A DNA stretch of 64,000 nucleotides from DASXHZ01 sp036488085 (GCA_036488085.1 DASXHZ010000029.1:95762-159761), one strand, 5' to 3'; shown: positions 1 through 8,572, numbered from the stretch's first letter. The notes: a model not told the origin generated them from the sequence alone. Translations and numbers: made by a program.

Positions 1-692
1 GCGACGATCCTTCCAACACAGGTTTGCACGTCACGAAGCCGGAGGTCATCGGCGCCATCGCGAAGGAGGCGCGGACTCACGGGTTCCAGGTGAACACGCA
101 CGCAATTGGCGACGGCGCCGTGCACGAGGTGATCGGCGAGTACGAGACGGCGGGCGTGACGCCGCAGGACCGCTTCCGGATCGAGCACTTTCAGATCGTG
201 CCGCCCGAGGACTTCGGGCGCATCGCGCGCGACGGGATCATCGCGTCGATGCAGCCGACGCACGCCACGAGCGACATGCCGTGGGCGGAGCGGCGCGTCG
301 GACCGGAACGGATCAAGGGCGCCTACGCGTGGCGGACGGTGCTCAACAGCGGCGCGCGGCTGGCACTCGGATCGGACTTTCCCGTTGAAGACGTGAATCC
401 GTTCTTCGGTATCTACTCGGCGGTGACTCGCCAGGACCAGCAAGGCAATCCGCCCGGCGGCTGGATGCCGGAGCAGAAGCTGACGCTGGCCGAGGCGATC
501 CGTGGGTTCACGAGCGACGCTGCGTATGCGGCGTTCCAGGAAGACTCCCGCGGCACGATCGAGGTCGGCAAGCTCGCCGACTTCACGATCGTCGACGGCG
601 ATCTCTACACCGCGCCGGCGAGCACGCTGTTCAAGACGAGGGTGATGTACACGATCGTGAACGGCGAGGTGGTTTACCAGGCACCGTCCTAG
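1..692 (+). CDS. YtcJ-type amidohydrolase, C-terminal part (5' end outside window)
   Basis: The reading frame is open from base 3, so the gene begins upstream of the window. The visible ~229 residues are the C-terminal half of an amidohydrolase family 3 (YtcJ-like) metal-dependent hydrolase. Recognisable pieces are a metal-ligand stretch HAIGDGAV, RIEHFQIV, the catalytic-Asp motif LGSDFPVE, and the closing composite beta domain (GTIEVGKLADFTIVDGD). Such enzymes cleave amide or related C-N bonds; the substrate cannot be told from this part. No signal peptide can be judged because the N-terminus is missing. Confidence 0.85.
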   Translation, partial: DDPSNTGLHVTKPEVIGAIAKEARTHGFQVNTHAIGDGAVHEVIGEYETAGVTPQDRFRIEHFQIVPPEDFGRIARDGIIASMQPTHATSDMPWAERRVGPERIKGAYAWRTVLNSGARLALGSDFPVEDVNPFFGIYSAVTRQDQQGNPPGGWMPEQKLTLAEAIRGFTSDAAYAAFQEDSRGTIEVGKLADFTIVDGDLYTAPASTLFKTRVMYTIVNGEVVYQAPS

Positions 693-713
693 GTCAACAT
701 CAGAACGAAGCCG

Positions 714-719
714 GGTATA
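714..719 (+). promoter_or_regulatory. Candidate -10 box for the 760 gene
   Basis: TATACT lies in the 67-bp gap after the amidohydrolase, with a weak TCAACA-like -35 about 16 bp upstream. A strong GGAGG ribosome-binding site sits 5-6 nt before the ATG at 760. This suggests the membrane-protein gene has its own promoter. Confidence 0.4.
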
Positions 720-759
720 CTTCCCGCACAGCATCTCCCCTTAAATCTGGAGGACACCC

Positions 760-1803
760 ATGGCCGAGCGGTCGAATACCGCCGGGTTGATCGAGTTTGC
801 GATCAACTTGAAACGAAGTTCACACCAACTGCTCAGTTGCCTTGACGTGGTTTACGGTGCGTTCCTCTCATATTTTCTCTGGGTCGTTGGTCAGACGATT
901 ACTTCCTATTTTGAGCGGCCAACTGCTCCGGCCGGCTTTAAATTAGTGTGCATGTCGTTGATGTTTCTCTTCATCATCGAGGACTTCAGGGACGTGAAGC
1001 TCATCACGTCCATCTGCGGCTATCACCTCTCGTCATTTCGATTCTTCCTCGACATCGCCATAGTCCTTATACTTTTTACGACTACTCTTTTCCTGTTTGG
1101 CAAGAACCCCAATGCGCAACCTAACAGAAACTTTCTGTTTTCCTTTGCCATCGTTTTCTTTCTGTGCACAGCTTGGGCTCTTCTGCTCACGAAAGACAAA
1201 CGTGACGTTCCGCCAAACTACAGTGTCGCCGTCGCTGCATCTCACTTTGTCGTGGGGTGCACTTGGCTGGTTCTCTGGGCGTTCGTTTCGCAGGCCGGAG
1301 TGCTCTGGCGACTCCCGCTCGTGAGTCCGGCCGTGCGCCTCATCATGATCGCCGTGTTTTCCATCTACTACATCATGGCGTCATGGCTCTTCGGATCGCT
1401 ACGACGTCGCGGCATACCAGTGGACGACTACGGCGAGATGATCGTGCCGAAAGTAGCGCGAAACGTCGTCGCGCTCTTCCGGTCGGCGGCAGGCGTGTTC
1501 CGCAGCGGTCTCTCACGCGGAGAGCCTAGATGGAGATGGTTTCGCGGTCAGCCCCGCTCGACTTCTAATCACTACGTCGTCGTGGCGCAATTTGCTGACG
1601 GCACCTCGACGCCGATGCAGCTCACCGACTATGTCAACCTTCAGGTACGCCGCGGTCACCACTGTGTTTATGTAACTGAAGACGGCGCCGCGCATGAGGG
1701 TGACGGAGCTACAATTCGGTTAACGGCCACCCCAGAACAGGACCAAAAGGCTCAGTTTCTCGTACAAGAGAAGAATCCGCCTTCTGAAAGGCATCGGACA
1801 TGA
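760..1803 (+). CDS. Hypothetical multi-spanning membrane protein
   Basis: A 347-residue protein of no recognised family. Roughly residues 25-220 hold several hydrophobic segments, for example around 25-50, 65-80, 95-115, 125-145, 160-180 and 190-215. A charged, probably cytoplasmic C-terminal domain of ~120 residues follows. The start is fixed by a GGAGG Shine-Dalgarno. The DNA is visibly richer in A and T and uses more T-ending and A-ending codons than its neighbours, which hints at horizontal acquisition. It overlaps the next small ORF by an ATGA, so the two are probably translationally coupled. Function unknown. Confidence 0.7.
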   Translation: MAERSNTAGLIEFAINLKRSSHQLLSCLDVVYGAFLSYFLWVVGQTITSYFERPTAPAGFKLVCMSLMFLFIIEDFRDVKLITSICGYHLSSFRFFLDIAIVLILFTTTLFLFGKNPNAQPNRNFLFSFAIVFFLCTAWALLLTKDKRDVPPNYSVAVAASHFVVGCTWLVLWAFVSQAGVLWRLPLVSPAVRLIMIAVFSIYYIMASWLFGSLRRRGIPVDDYGEMIVPKVARNVVALFRSAAGVFRSGLSRGEPRWRWFRGQPRSTSNHYVVVAQFADGTSTPMQLTDYVNLQVRRGHHCVYVTEDGAAHEGDGATIRLTATPEQDQKAQFLVQEKNPPSERHRT

Positions 1804-1979
1804 GTACGTTGTATTATTTTGTTTTCGCTGTTGGCCTTGTCGGGATCGTCCTTGGTTTCGTCGGCCTTCACCTCAGCCTTCGGCGTTTCGAGGACGATTT
1901 CCACGACGAAGTGCGCCATCATGCCGACGGCGGCAATCAGATGACCCTCCCCCGCCTCCAGATAAAGAACAAGGGCTAG
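1800..1979 (+). CDS. Small membrane protein coupled to the upstream gene
   Basis: A 59-residue ORF starts at the ATG that overlaps the TGA stop of the preceding membrane-protein gene (ATGA). It begins MSTLYYFVFAVGLVGIVLGF, one clear transmembrane helix, followed by a charged tail rich in His and Asp. The overlap and hydrophobic helix argue that it is a real small subunit or partner of the 347-residue protein. Its TAG stop lies in a CTAG that is also the stop of the convergent sigma-factor gene, so the two genes overlap tail to tail by 4 nt. No homologue is recognised. Confidence 0.55.
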   Translation: MSTLYYFVFAVGLVGIVLGFVGLHLSLRRFEDDFHDEVRHHADGGNQMTLPRLQIKNKG

Positions 1980-3196
1980 CGCATCGCCTGTTTTTCGAAC
2001 CAGCGCTTGAGCGGGAGCGTCTTCGCCAGCGCGGCGCCGTGGAGAAAGTGCTCGCGGGCGCGTTCGGTGTCGCCGGCGCGGCGGGAGAGCTCGCCGAGGG
2101 TGGAGTAGAGGGGGATGTAGTCGCGGAGGTCGTTCGCCAGCGGGATCGCGGCGGCGAGGCCGTGCTCCGGACCTTCGACCATCGCGAGCGCCACGGCGCG
2201 ATTGAGCGCGACGACCGGCGACGGGGCGATCTGCATCAGGTCGTCGTAGAGGCCGAGAATGTGCGGCCAGTTCGCCGGCTCGTTGAGATGCTCGACGGCG
2301 ATCGCGGCTTCGATGTGGAAGCGCGTGAGCTCGTCGCCCGCCGCGGCGAGTCCGAAGTGCTGCAGGCCGCGTGCGATCGCGTCGCCGTCCCACTGCGAGC
2401 GGTCCTGCTCGTCGAGCAGCAACATGTCTCCCGCGGCATCGACGCGGACGGCGAGACGGGCGCGCTGGAGGTGCATCAGCGCCGCGAGCGCATGAATCTT
2501 CGGCAACGATGTCGCCTCATGCGCCGTCAGCTCCTCGGTGAGTCGGATCGCCTCCTCGACGAGATCGCGGCGCACGAGGTCGTCGCCTGCCGTCGCGGAG
2601 TAGCCCTCGTTGAACATCAGATAGACGACGTCCAGGAGAGAGTCCAACCGCCGCGGCAGTTCGTCGCGCGACGGGAGCTCCAGCTCGATCGTGTTCTCGC
2701 GGAGGAAGCGCTTCGCGCGGACGAGCCGCTGCGCGATCGCCTCGGGCTTCGCGAGCAGCGCCCGCGCGATCTCGTCGACGCCGAAGCCGCAGACGCATTT
2801 GAGCGTCAGCGCGAGCCGCGACTCCGGCGGGAGCTGCGGGTCGCAGCACATGAGCATCATCTGCAGGTCGTCGTCTTCGAGCTCGTGCGAGAAGCGGCCG
2901 CCGGTCTCGGCGCGCGCGGTGAAGGCGTCGACGATGGCGCGCTCTTTCTCGCGAAAGTTGGTGTCACGGCGCAGGCGGTCGATGGCGCGGTTCCGTGCGA
3001 CGCGAAAGAGCCACGCGGCGGGATCGTCCGGCACGCCGCCGAACGGCCACTGCGCCAGGGCGGTTGCCATCGCCTCCTGCACGACGTCCTCGGCGAGATC
3101 GAGCCGATCGGCGCCGAGGACGCGTGTCAGGGTGGCGGTGATCCGTGCCGCGTTGCGGCGGAACAGGTGATCGACCAGCGCCGGAACGTCGCTCAC
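1976..3196 (-). CDS. ECF sigma factor with C-terminal helical extension (ECF42-like)
   Basis: A 406-residue sigma-70 family extracytoplasmic-function sigma factor. Residues ~10-80 form region 2 (DLAEDVVQEAMATAL, WLFRVARNRAIDRLRR) and ~110-165 form region 4. The remaining ~240 residues are a helical, TPR-like DUF6596-type extension. A DGPF/YciI gene directly upstream with a GTGA overlap is the known hallmark of the ECF42 group, which lacks a classical anti-sigma factor. The GTG start is set by that overlap. It would direct RNA polymerase to a small regulon; the signal is unknown. Confidence 0.9.
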   Translation of the reverse strand: MSDVPALVDHLFRRNAARITATLTRVLGADRLDLAEDVVQEAMATALAQWPFGGVPDDPAAWLFRVARNRAIDRLRRDTNFREKERAIVDAFTARAETGGRFSHELEDDDLQMMLMCCDPQLPPESRLALTLKCVCGFGVDEIARALLAKPEAIAQRLVRAKRFLRENTIELELPSRDELPRRLDSLLDVVYLMFNEGYSATAGDDLVRRDLVEEAIRLTEELTAHEATSLPKIHALAALMHLQRARLAVRVDAAGDMLLLDEQDRSQWDGDAIARGLQHFGLAAAGDELTRFHIEAAIAVEHLNEPANWPHILGLYDDLMQIAPSPVVALNRAVALAMVEGPEHGLAAAIPLANDLRDYIPLYSTLGELSRRAGDTERAREHFLHGAALAKTLPLKRWFEKQAMR

Positions 3197-3549
3197 GGAC
3201 GGCGCATGTCCTCCACTTCGCGGATCTCGACGGTGCCGAAGTCGAAGTGCGGGCAGTCGCGGACGAGATCGATCACCTCGTCGTAGTTGTCGGCCTCGAT
3301 CGCGAAGTAGCCGCCGAGGATCTCCTTCGTCTCCGTGTATGGGCCGTCCATCACCACGATCTTCGAGTCGTCGCGGCGGAGGACGCGGCCCTGATGGTCG
3401 CGAAGCTTGTCGCTCGCGACGTACTTGCCTGTCTTGCGGAGCTTCTCGCTCCAGGCGCCGTAACGCGCGATGAGGTTCTGGATCTGTTCGGGGCTGAGGT
3501 TGTCGAGGCCGTGTCCGTCGCCGCGGAGGAGTAAGAGGTATTTCGCCAT
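3193..3549 (-). CDS. YciI/DGPF-domain protein, partner of the ECF sigma factor
   Basis: A 118-residue dimeric alpha-beta barrel protein of the YciI/YCII-related family with the hallmark DGPYTETKE motif (residues ~69-77) after MAKYLLLLRGDG. It is translated from an ATG with a strong AAAGGAG Shine-Dalgarno and its stop overlaps the GTG of the sigma-factor gene. Proteins of this type accompany ECF42 sigma factors and are thought to be targets or partners of the response. The biochemical activity is not established. Confidence 0.88.
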   Translation of the reverse strand: MAKYLLLLRGDGHGLDNLSPEQIQNLIARYGAWSEKLRKTGKYVASDKLRDHQGRVLRRDDSKIVVMDGPYTETKEILGGYFAIEADNYDEVIDLVRDCPHFDFGTVEIREVEDMRRP

Positions 3550-3608
3550 GGTGTTTCTCCTTTCGTCAGTTTAGAGACGAACGAGAGATGGCGGAATCGA
3601 CACGAGTC

Positions 3609-3640
3609 TGTGCAGCGCCGCCGAGTCGGCGGCGCTACAC
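3609..3640. repeat. Palindromic REP-like element
   Basis: An 11-bp inverted repeat AGCGCCGCCGA / TCGGCGGCGCT is flanked by GTG and CAC, giving an extended hairpin. It ends over the stop codon of the PfkB gene and sits between that gene and the convergent side of the YciI promoter region. It is one of several unrelated palindromes at gene ends in this window. Confidence 0.6.
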
Positions 3641-4552
3641 CTCGACATCTTCGAAATGCGTCAGGGCGCGGAAAGCCTGGTAGCGCTCGTGGATGTCGTT
3701 GAGGGTGATCTCGCGGAGGCGGTCGAGGGAGAACTTCTCGACGGTGAACGACGCGAGGACGCTGCCGAAGACGATGGCGCGGCGCATCTCGCGCTCGTGG
3801 ACGTGCTCGCGCGAGGCGAGGTAGCCGAGAAAGCCGCCCGCGAAGGTGTCGCCGGCGCCGGTCGGATCGAAGACAGTCTCGAGCGGGTACGCGGGGGCGG
3901 CGAAGATGGCGTCGCGCGTCACCATCAGCACGCCGTACTCGCCGCGCTTGATGACGAGCGTTTGCGGCCCGAGCGTGAGGATCTGCCGCGCTCCCTTCAC
4001 GAGGTTCGCCTCTTCCGTGTACTGCCGCACCTCGGCCTCGTTGATGATGACGAGATCGACCTCGCGGAGAATCCGCGTGAGCGAGCCCTTCGCCGTCGCG
4101 ATCCAGAGGTTCATCGTATCGAGGGCCACGACGCGCGGCCGCTTGCACTGGTGCAGAACGTCGTGCTGCAGGTCCGGCTGGATGTTCGCGAGGAAGAGGA
4201 CGTCGGCGTTGCGCTGGCGCTCGCTGAGCTCCGGCCGGAAGTTCGCGAAAACGTTGAGCTGCGTCTCGCGCGTCTTCGCGACGTTGAGGTCGAATCCGTA
4301 CTCGCCGCTCCAGAAGAAGGTCTTCTCCCCTGCGACGCGATGCAGCCCCTCGGTATTGATATTGCGGCCGCTGAAGATCGCCGCGTCGTTCTCGCTGAAG
4401 TCGTCGCCGACGACCGCCACGAGATCGACTTCCGTGAAGAACGACGCCGCGACGGAGAAGTAGGTGGCGGAGCCGCCGAGGCATCGCTCGACCTTTCCGA
4501 AGGGAGTCTGGAGTGCGTCGAATGCGACGCTGCCGACGACGGTGATGGGCAT
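3635..4552 (-). CDS. PfkB-family sugar/nucleoside kinase
   Basis: A 305-residue ribokinase-fold kinase that transfers phosphate from ATP to a sugar or nucleoside hydroxyl. The N-terminal signature is GGSATYFSVAASFF (~residues 27-40). The C-terminal PfkB signature DPTGAGDTFAGG (~247-258) holds the catalytic Asp and anion hole. It lies 9 nt downstream of the MTA phosphorylase gene, so methylthioadenosine salvage (adenosine or a methylthioribose derivative) is a plausible substrate setting. This is inference from context only. Confidence 0.88.
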   Translation of the reverse strand: MPITVVGSVAFDALQTPFGKVERCLGGSATYFSVAASFFTEVDLVAVVGDDFSENDAAIFSGRNINTEGLHRVAGEKTFFWSGEYGFDLNVAKTRETQLNVFANFRPELSERQRNADVLFLANIQPDLQHDVLHQCKRPRVVALDTMNLWIATAKGSLTRILREVDLVIINEAEVRQYTEEANLVKGARQILTLGPQTLVIKRGEYGVLMVTRDAIFAAPAYPLETVFDPTGAGDTFAGGFLGYLASREHVHEREMRRAIVFGSVLASFTVEKFSLDRLREITLNDIHERYQAFRALTHFEDVEV

Positions 4553-4561
4553 TGCTGTCCT

Positions 4562-5425
4562 TTAGAAAATGTATTTGCCGATGATGGGAGCGAGGTCCTG
4601 CACCGCCTTCGGCGAGATGCGCGTCCGGTCTGTGATGATGGCGTACTGCAGCGCACTGCCGCAGCCGCAGTCGCGCTTCCGCTTGGCGGCACGCGGGACG
4701 GTGGCACGGATGATCTTCTGCGCCATCTCGGCGTTGGCGCGGAGGTAGCCGAGGATCTGCTCGACGCTGACGTCGCCGGACTCGTGCCAGCAGTCGTAGT
4801 CGGTGACGAGCGCCATGGTGACGTAGCAGAGCTCCGCCTCGCGCGCGAGCTTCGCCTCGGTCAGGTTGGTCATGCCGATGACGTCGACGTTCCAGGAGCG
4901 ATACAGGTTCGACTCGGCGCGGGTCGAGAACTGCGGCCCTTCCATGCAGATGTACGTGCCGCCTTCGTGGATCTTCGCCCCCTGCTCCCGGCCTGTTTCC
5001 GCCATGAGCATCGCGGCGCCGGCACAGATCGGATCGGCGAACGCCACGTGCGCCACGATCCCGTTGCCGAAGAAGGTGTCGGGCCGATGGCGCGTGCGGT
5101 CGATGAACTGATGCGGGAAGACGATGTCGGTCGGCGCGTAGGCTTCTTTCATCGAGCCGACCGCGCTCGCGGAGAGGATCGTGTGCACGCCGAGGGTCTT
5201 GAAGCCGTAGATGTTCGCGCGGTAATTGACCTCGGTCGGCGTGTAGCGATGGCCACGGCCGTGTCTCGCAAGGAACGCGACCTTCACCCCGTCGATGTCG
5301 CCGAGAACGTAGGCGTCCGAGGGATCGCCGAACGGCGTCGGGATCACGAGCTCCTTCATGACGTTCAGACCGTCCATGTCGTAGAGGCCGGAGCCGCCGA
5401 TGATGCCGATGGGGATTTCTGTCAT
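4562..5425 (-). CDS. mtnP: S-methyl-5'-thioadenosine phosphorylase
   Basis: A 287-residue purine nucleoside phosphorylase superfamily member that converts methylthioadenosine and phosphate to adenine and methylthioribose-1-phosphate. Visible features are IGIIGGSGLYDMDGL at the N-terminus, the phosphate-site FLARHGRGHRYTPTEVNYRANI (~residues 50-70), EGPQFSTRAES and the MTNLTEAKLAREAELCY segment near the purine site. The ATG start overlaps the stop of the upstream dehydrogenase (ATGA). A cysteine-rich DCGCGS near the C-terminus is also known in this family. Cytosolic; S-adenosylmethionine/polyamine by-product salvage. Confidence 0.95.
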   Translation of the reverse strand: MTEIPIGIIGGSGLYDMDGLNVMKELVIPTPFGDPSDAYVLGDIDGVKVAFLARHGRGHRYTPTEVNYRANIYGFKTLGVHTILSASAVGSMKEAYAPTDIVFPHQFIDRTRHRPDTFFGNGIVAHVAFADPICAGAAMLMAETGREQGAKIHEGGTYICMEGPQFSTRAESNLYRSWNVDVIGMTNLTEAKLAREAELCYVTMALVTDYDCWHESGDVSVEQILGYLRANAEMAQKIIRATVPRAAKRKRDCGCGSALQYAIITDRTRISPKAVQDLAPIIGKYIF

Positions 5426-6354
5426 CGCTTGAACTTCCTCATCGATTCGTCGATCGCGGCGGCGACACGGATGGCGAGATCGACGGCGGCGAGGCCGTCT
5501 TCACCGGCGACGATGGGGCGGAAGCGGTCGCGGACGCAGCCTAGGAACGCTTCGAGCTCGGCGCGGAGCGGCTCCTTCTTCTCGACCGTGATCTCGAGCG
5601 GGCGAATGCTGCGCTCCACGAGCTTGTAGCCCTTCACTTCCTGCTCTTTCGTGTCGACCGAGATGTAGGAGTCGCTGCCGAAGAAGCGGACCTTGCGCAC
5701 GCGATCCTGCGAGACGCGGCTCGCTGTGAGGTTCGCGACCGCGCCGTTCGCGAGCTCGAGGCGGACGTTCGTGATGTCGACTTTGTCGGTCAGCACCGGA
5801 ACGCCGACGGCGCGGATGTCCGACACCTCCTGCCTCAGGAGCGACAGGACGAGGTTGATGTCGTGAATCATGAGGTCGAGCAGGACGTCGACGTCGAGCG
5901 AGCGGGAGACGAAGACGCCGAGACGCTCGGCCTCGAAGTAGCGAACCTGTCCGAGGTGATCGGCAACTGCCGTGATCGCCGGGTTGTAGCGCTCGACGTG
6001 GCCGACCTGGAGCACGCGGTCATGCTTCTTCGCGGCATCGATCAGCTTCTGCGCGTCGGCGACGGTCGCCGCGATCGGCTTCTCGACCAGGACGTCGACG
6101 CCCGCTTCGAGCAACTCACCCGCAACCGCGAGGTGCGAGGTCGTCGTCGTGGCGACGACGGCGGCATCGATCTCTTTCTTCAGCGCCGCGACGGAGTCGA
6201 AGCGGCGGATGTTCAGCGTCGACGTCACCTCGTTCGCCGCGTCATCGCGCGGATCGACGAAGCCGACGACCGTCGCCTCCGGCATCTCGGTGAGGATCCG
6301 CGCGTGCACGCGGCCGAGGGAGCCGGTGCCGATGATGCCGACTCGTGTCGTCAA
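5422..6354 (-). CDS. Gfo/Idh/MocA-family NAD(P)-dependent oxidoreductase
   Basis: A 310-residue dehydrogenase with an N-terminal Rossmann motif VGIIGTGSLGRVHARIL, the EKPIAATVADAQ strand-turn (EKP catalytic Lys) around residue 95, and a C-terminal substrate domain. The start is a TTG whose last two bases overlap the TGA of lpxA (TTGA), so the gene is translationally coupled to lipid A synthesis. GnnA, the UDP-GlcNAc 3-dehydrogenase of amide-linked lipid A, is to my recollection of this type and lies next to lpxA. No GnnB-like aminotransferase is present here, so this role is only a possibility. Confidence 0.88.
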   Translation of the reverse strand: MTTRVGIIGTGSLGRVHARILTEMPEATVVGFVDPRDDAANEVTSTLNIRRFDSVAALKKEIDAAVVATTTTSHLAVAGELLEAGVDVLVEKPIAATVADAQKLIDAAKKHDRVLQVGHVERYNPAITAVADHLGQVRYFEAERLGVFVSRSLDVDVLLDLMIHDINLVLSLLRQEVSDIRAVGVPVLTDKVDITNVRLELANGAVANLTASRVSQDRVRKVRFFGSDSYISVDTKEQEVKGYKLVERSIRPLEITVEKKEPLRAELEAFLGCVRDRFRPIVAGEDGLAAVDLAIRVAAAIDESMRKFKR

Positions 6355-7130
6355 CGGATCACGCCTCTCTTCGAGCTGCGCACGAACTCCACCAGGTATC
6401 GCGCCTCGGGATAGAGGCCGAGATCGTTCTCGATCTGGAGCAGCGCATCCTCCGTCTTCAGCTTCGACCGGATGAGGAGCTTGTATGCGCGCTGCAGCGC
6501 CTCGATCGTCTCCTTCGGGAAGCCTTTCCGCTCGAGGCCGATCGTGTTGATGCCGTAGCTGCCGTTGTCGCGCGCGGCGACCGTCTTCGCGTACGGGAGG
6601 ACGTCCTGCGTGCACATCGTGCCGCCGCCAATGAACGCATGCTCGCCGACGCGGCAGAACTGATGGACCGCGGAGAAGGCGCCGACCTGCGCGTAGTCGC
6701 CGACTTCGACGTGTCCCGCAAGTGTGGCGCAGTTGGCGAAGATCGTGTTGTTGCCGACGTGGCAGTCGTGCGCCACGTGCGCGTACGCCATGAAGAAGTT
6801 GCTGTTGCCGATCGTCGTGAGGCCGCCGCCGCCGGCCGTGCCGCGGTTCAGCGTCACGAATTCGCGGAAGACGTTGTCGTTGCCGATCACGAGCTCGGTG
6901 CGCTCTTCGTGGTACTTGAGGTCCTGCGGCGGACCCCCGATCGACGCGTGGCCGTAGAAGTGATTGCGCTCACCGATCGTGGCCGGACCTTCGATCCGTG
7001 TGTACGGGCCCACGGTGGTACCGCTGCCGATCGTGACGCTCGGACCGACCAGTGCGAACGCGCCGACGGTGACGTCATCGGCGAGCAGGGCATCAGGCGA
7101 AACGGATGCAAGAGGATCGATCCGCGTCAT
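6351..7130 (-). CDS. lpxA: UDP-N-acetylglucosamine acyltransferase
   Basis: A 259-residue left-handed beta-helix acyltransferase for the first step of lipid A synthesis. Hexapeptide repeats fill residues ~10-185. The motif NVFREFVTLNRGT, the catalytic-His region YAHVAHDCHVGN and HQFCRVGEHAFIGGG identify LpxA. A C-terminal helical domain follows (GLERKGFPKETIEALQRAYKLL). The ATG overlaps the fabZ stop (ATGA). It uses acyl-ACP made by the same pathway as FabZ, its upstream neighbour. Confidence 0.96.
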   Translation of the reverse strand: MTRIDPLASVSPDALLADDVTVGAFALVGPSVTIGSGTTVGPYTRIEGPATIGERNHFYGHASIGGPPQDLKYHEERTELVIGNDNVFREFVTLNRGTAGGGGLTTIGNSNFFMAYAHVAHDCHVGNNTIFANCATLAGHVEVGDYAQVGAFSAVHQFCRVGEHAFIGGGTMCTQDVLPYAKTVAARDNGSYGINTIGLERKGFPKETIEALQRAYKLLIRSKLKTEDALLQIENDLGLYPEARYLVEFVRSSKRGVIR

Positions 7131-7570
7131 GCCGGCCGCTCCGTCATCACGCTGAGCATCTCGGCCTCGGCCACGATCGCGCCGTCGACTTTCGCCTCGC
7201 CGCGCATGCGCACGGTGCTCGCGCGCTTCTGCAGGACGGTGCACTCCATGATGAGTTGATCGCCGGGGATGACCGGCTTGCGGAAGCGCGCCTTGTCGAC
7301 ACCGCCGAAGAGGAAGAGCTTCTTGTCGCGGTCTTCAATGTCCTTCAGAAAGAGCACTGCACAACACTGCGCCATCGCCTCGACGATGAGGACGCCGGGC
7401 ATGACCGGATTGCCGGGGAAGTGGCCCTGGAAAAACTGCTCGTTCGCCGACACGTTCTTGAGGCCGACGATGCGTTTGCCGTCCTCGTATTCGAGGATGC
7501 GGTCGACCAGCAGCATCGGATAGCGATGCGGCAGGAGCTTCATGATCTCGAGGATGTTCAACATAGTCAC
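7127..7570 (-). CDS. fabZ: (3R)-hydroxyacyl-ACP dehydratase
   Basis: A 147-residue hot-dog-fold dehydratase of fatty-acid elongation. It carries LPHRYPMLLVDR, the catalytic-His segment GHFPGNPVMPGVLIVEAMAQ (~residues 49-68) and KARFRKPVIPGDQL. The GTG at 7570 overlaps the lpxD stop (GTGA); an ATG two codons on is an alternative start. FabZ between lpxD and lpxA is the classical arrangement, balancing hydroxyacyl-ACP use between membrane lipids and lipid A. Confidence 0.96.
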   Translation of the reverse strand: MTMLNILEIMKLLPHRYPMLLVDRILEYEDGKRIVGLKNVSANEQFFQGHFPGNPVMPGVLIVEAMAQCCAVLFLKDIEDRDKKLFLFGGVDKARFRKPVIPGDQLIMECTVLQKRASTVRMRGEAKVDGAIVAEAEMLSVMTERPA

Positions 7571-8547
7571 TTTCTCTTGGTGAGCCGCCGCAACGCGCCT
7601 TCGCGCCGCGCGAACTCGCGGAACGGTACCGCCGGAATGCCCATCACCTTCGCGCCATCGGGAACGTCTTCGAGGACGGCGCTCTTCGCGGCGACCTGGA
7701 CGTGGTTGCCGATCTTGAGGTGTCCCGCGAAACCCGACTGCCCGGCGACCATCACGTAGTTGCCGATCTCGGTCGAGCCGGCGATGCCGACCTGGGAGAC
7801 GAGGAAGCAGTGCTTCCCGATCTTCACGTTGTGGCCGACCTGCACGAGGTTGTCGATCTTCGTCCCCTCGCCAATCACCGTCTCGCCGAGGGCGGCGCGG
7901 TCGATCGTGGAGCCGGCGCCGATTTCGACATCGTCTTCGATGCGGACGATCCCGACCTGCGGAATCTTGTGATGGCGTCCGCCCGAAGTGGCGAACCCGT
8001 AGCCGTCACTGCCGATCACCACGCCGCTGTGCAGGATGCAGCGCTTGCCGACGCGGCACGCGTGGTAGACGGAAACGTGCGGATAGAGGATCGAACCGTC
8101 ACCGATGGTGGCGCCGTCTTCGATCGCCACGTGGGAGTAGATGGTGACGTCGTCGCCGACCACGACGTCGTTCCCGATCGACGTGAAAGCGCCGACTCGG
8201 ACGTTCGAGCCGAGCTTCGCCGAGGGAGCGACCGAGGCCATCGCGGAAACGCCGACGGGCGGTTTCGGCCGGTTGTCGAACCACTTCGCAAGCGTCTGAG
8301 CCATCGCGAGGTAGGGGTCTTTCACCCGGATCCATCGCACGTCGTCGCCGGGAAGATCGTTCGAGACGAGGATCGCCGCCGCGCGGGTCGAGCCGACCTG
8401 CGGCGCGTACTTGGGATTGTGCAGGAAACTGATCTGCCTTTCGGTGGCGTCGGCGAGCGCAGCTACGCCTTCGACGCGCTGCTCGCGCGGGCCATGAAAC
8501 GTGCCGCCGACGAAGTCGGCGATCTCACCGAGAGTCACCTCCGACAC
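7567..8547 (-). CDS. lpxD: UDP-3-O-(3-hydroxyacyl)glucosamine N-acyltransferase
   Basis: About 326 residues from a GTG at 8547. The N-terminal uridine-binding domain has ISFLHNPKYAPQV. The long left-handed beta-helix (~residues 100-290) includes GSDGYGFA, the catalytic HHKIPQVGIVRIEDDVEIGA and VGHNVKIGKHCFLVSQVGIAGS. A short C-terminal helix follows. No strong Shine-Dalgarno precedes the GTG and the frame stays open upstream, so the exact start is uncertain. It is the first gene after the terminator behind skp and heads lpxD-fabZ-lpxA-dehydrogenase-mtnP-pfkB. Confidence 0.95.
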   Translation of the reverse strand: MSEVTLGEIADFVGGTFHGPREQRVEGVAALADATERQISFLHNPKYAPQVGSTRAAAILVSNDLPGDDVRWIRVKDPYLAMAQTLAKWFDNRPKPPVGVSAMASVAPSAKLGSNVRVGAFTSIGNDVVVGDDVTIYSHVAIEDGATIGDGSILYPHVSVYHACRVGKRCILHSGVVIGSDGYGFATSGGRHHKIPQVGIVRIEDDVEIGAGSTIDRAALGETVIGEGTKIDNLVQVGHNVKIGKHCFLVSQVGIAGSTEIGNYVMVAGQSGFAGHLKIGNHVQVAAKSAVLEDVPDGAKVMGIPAVPFREFARREGALRRLTKRK

Positions 8548-8572
8548 GGGCGCGCATTCTAGGCCAAAACGC

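Noticed and set aside
2039..3286. 415-codon open frame antisense to the sigma-factor gene
   Set aside because: It is the complement of a well-supported ECF sigma gene; its composition is Arg/Glu/Val-rich shadow coding with no motif or ribosome-binding site.
3656..5629. 657-codon plus-strand frame across pfkB and mtnP
   Set aside because: It spans two clear minus-strand genes and shows only shadow composition.
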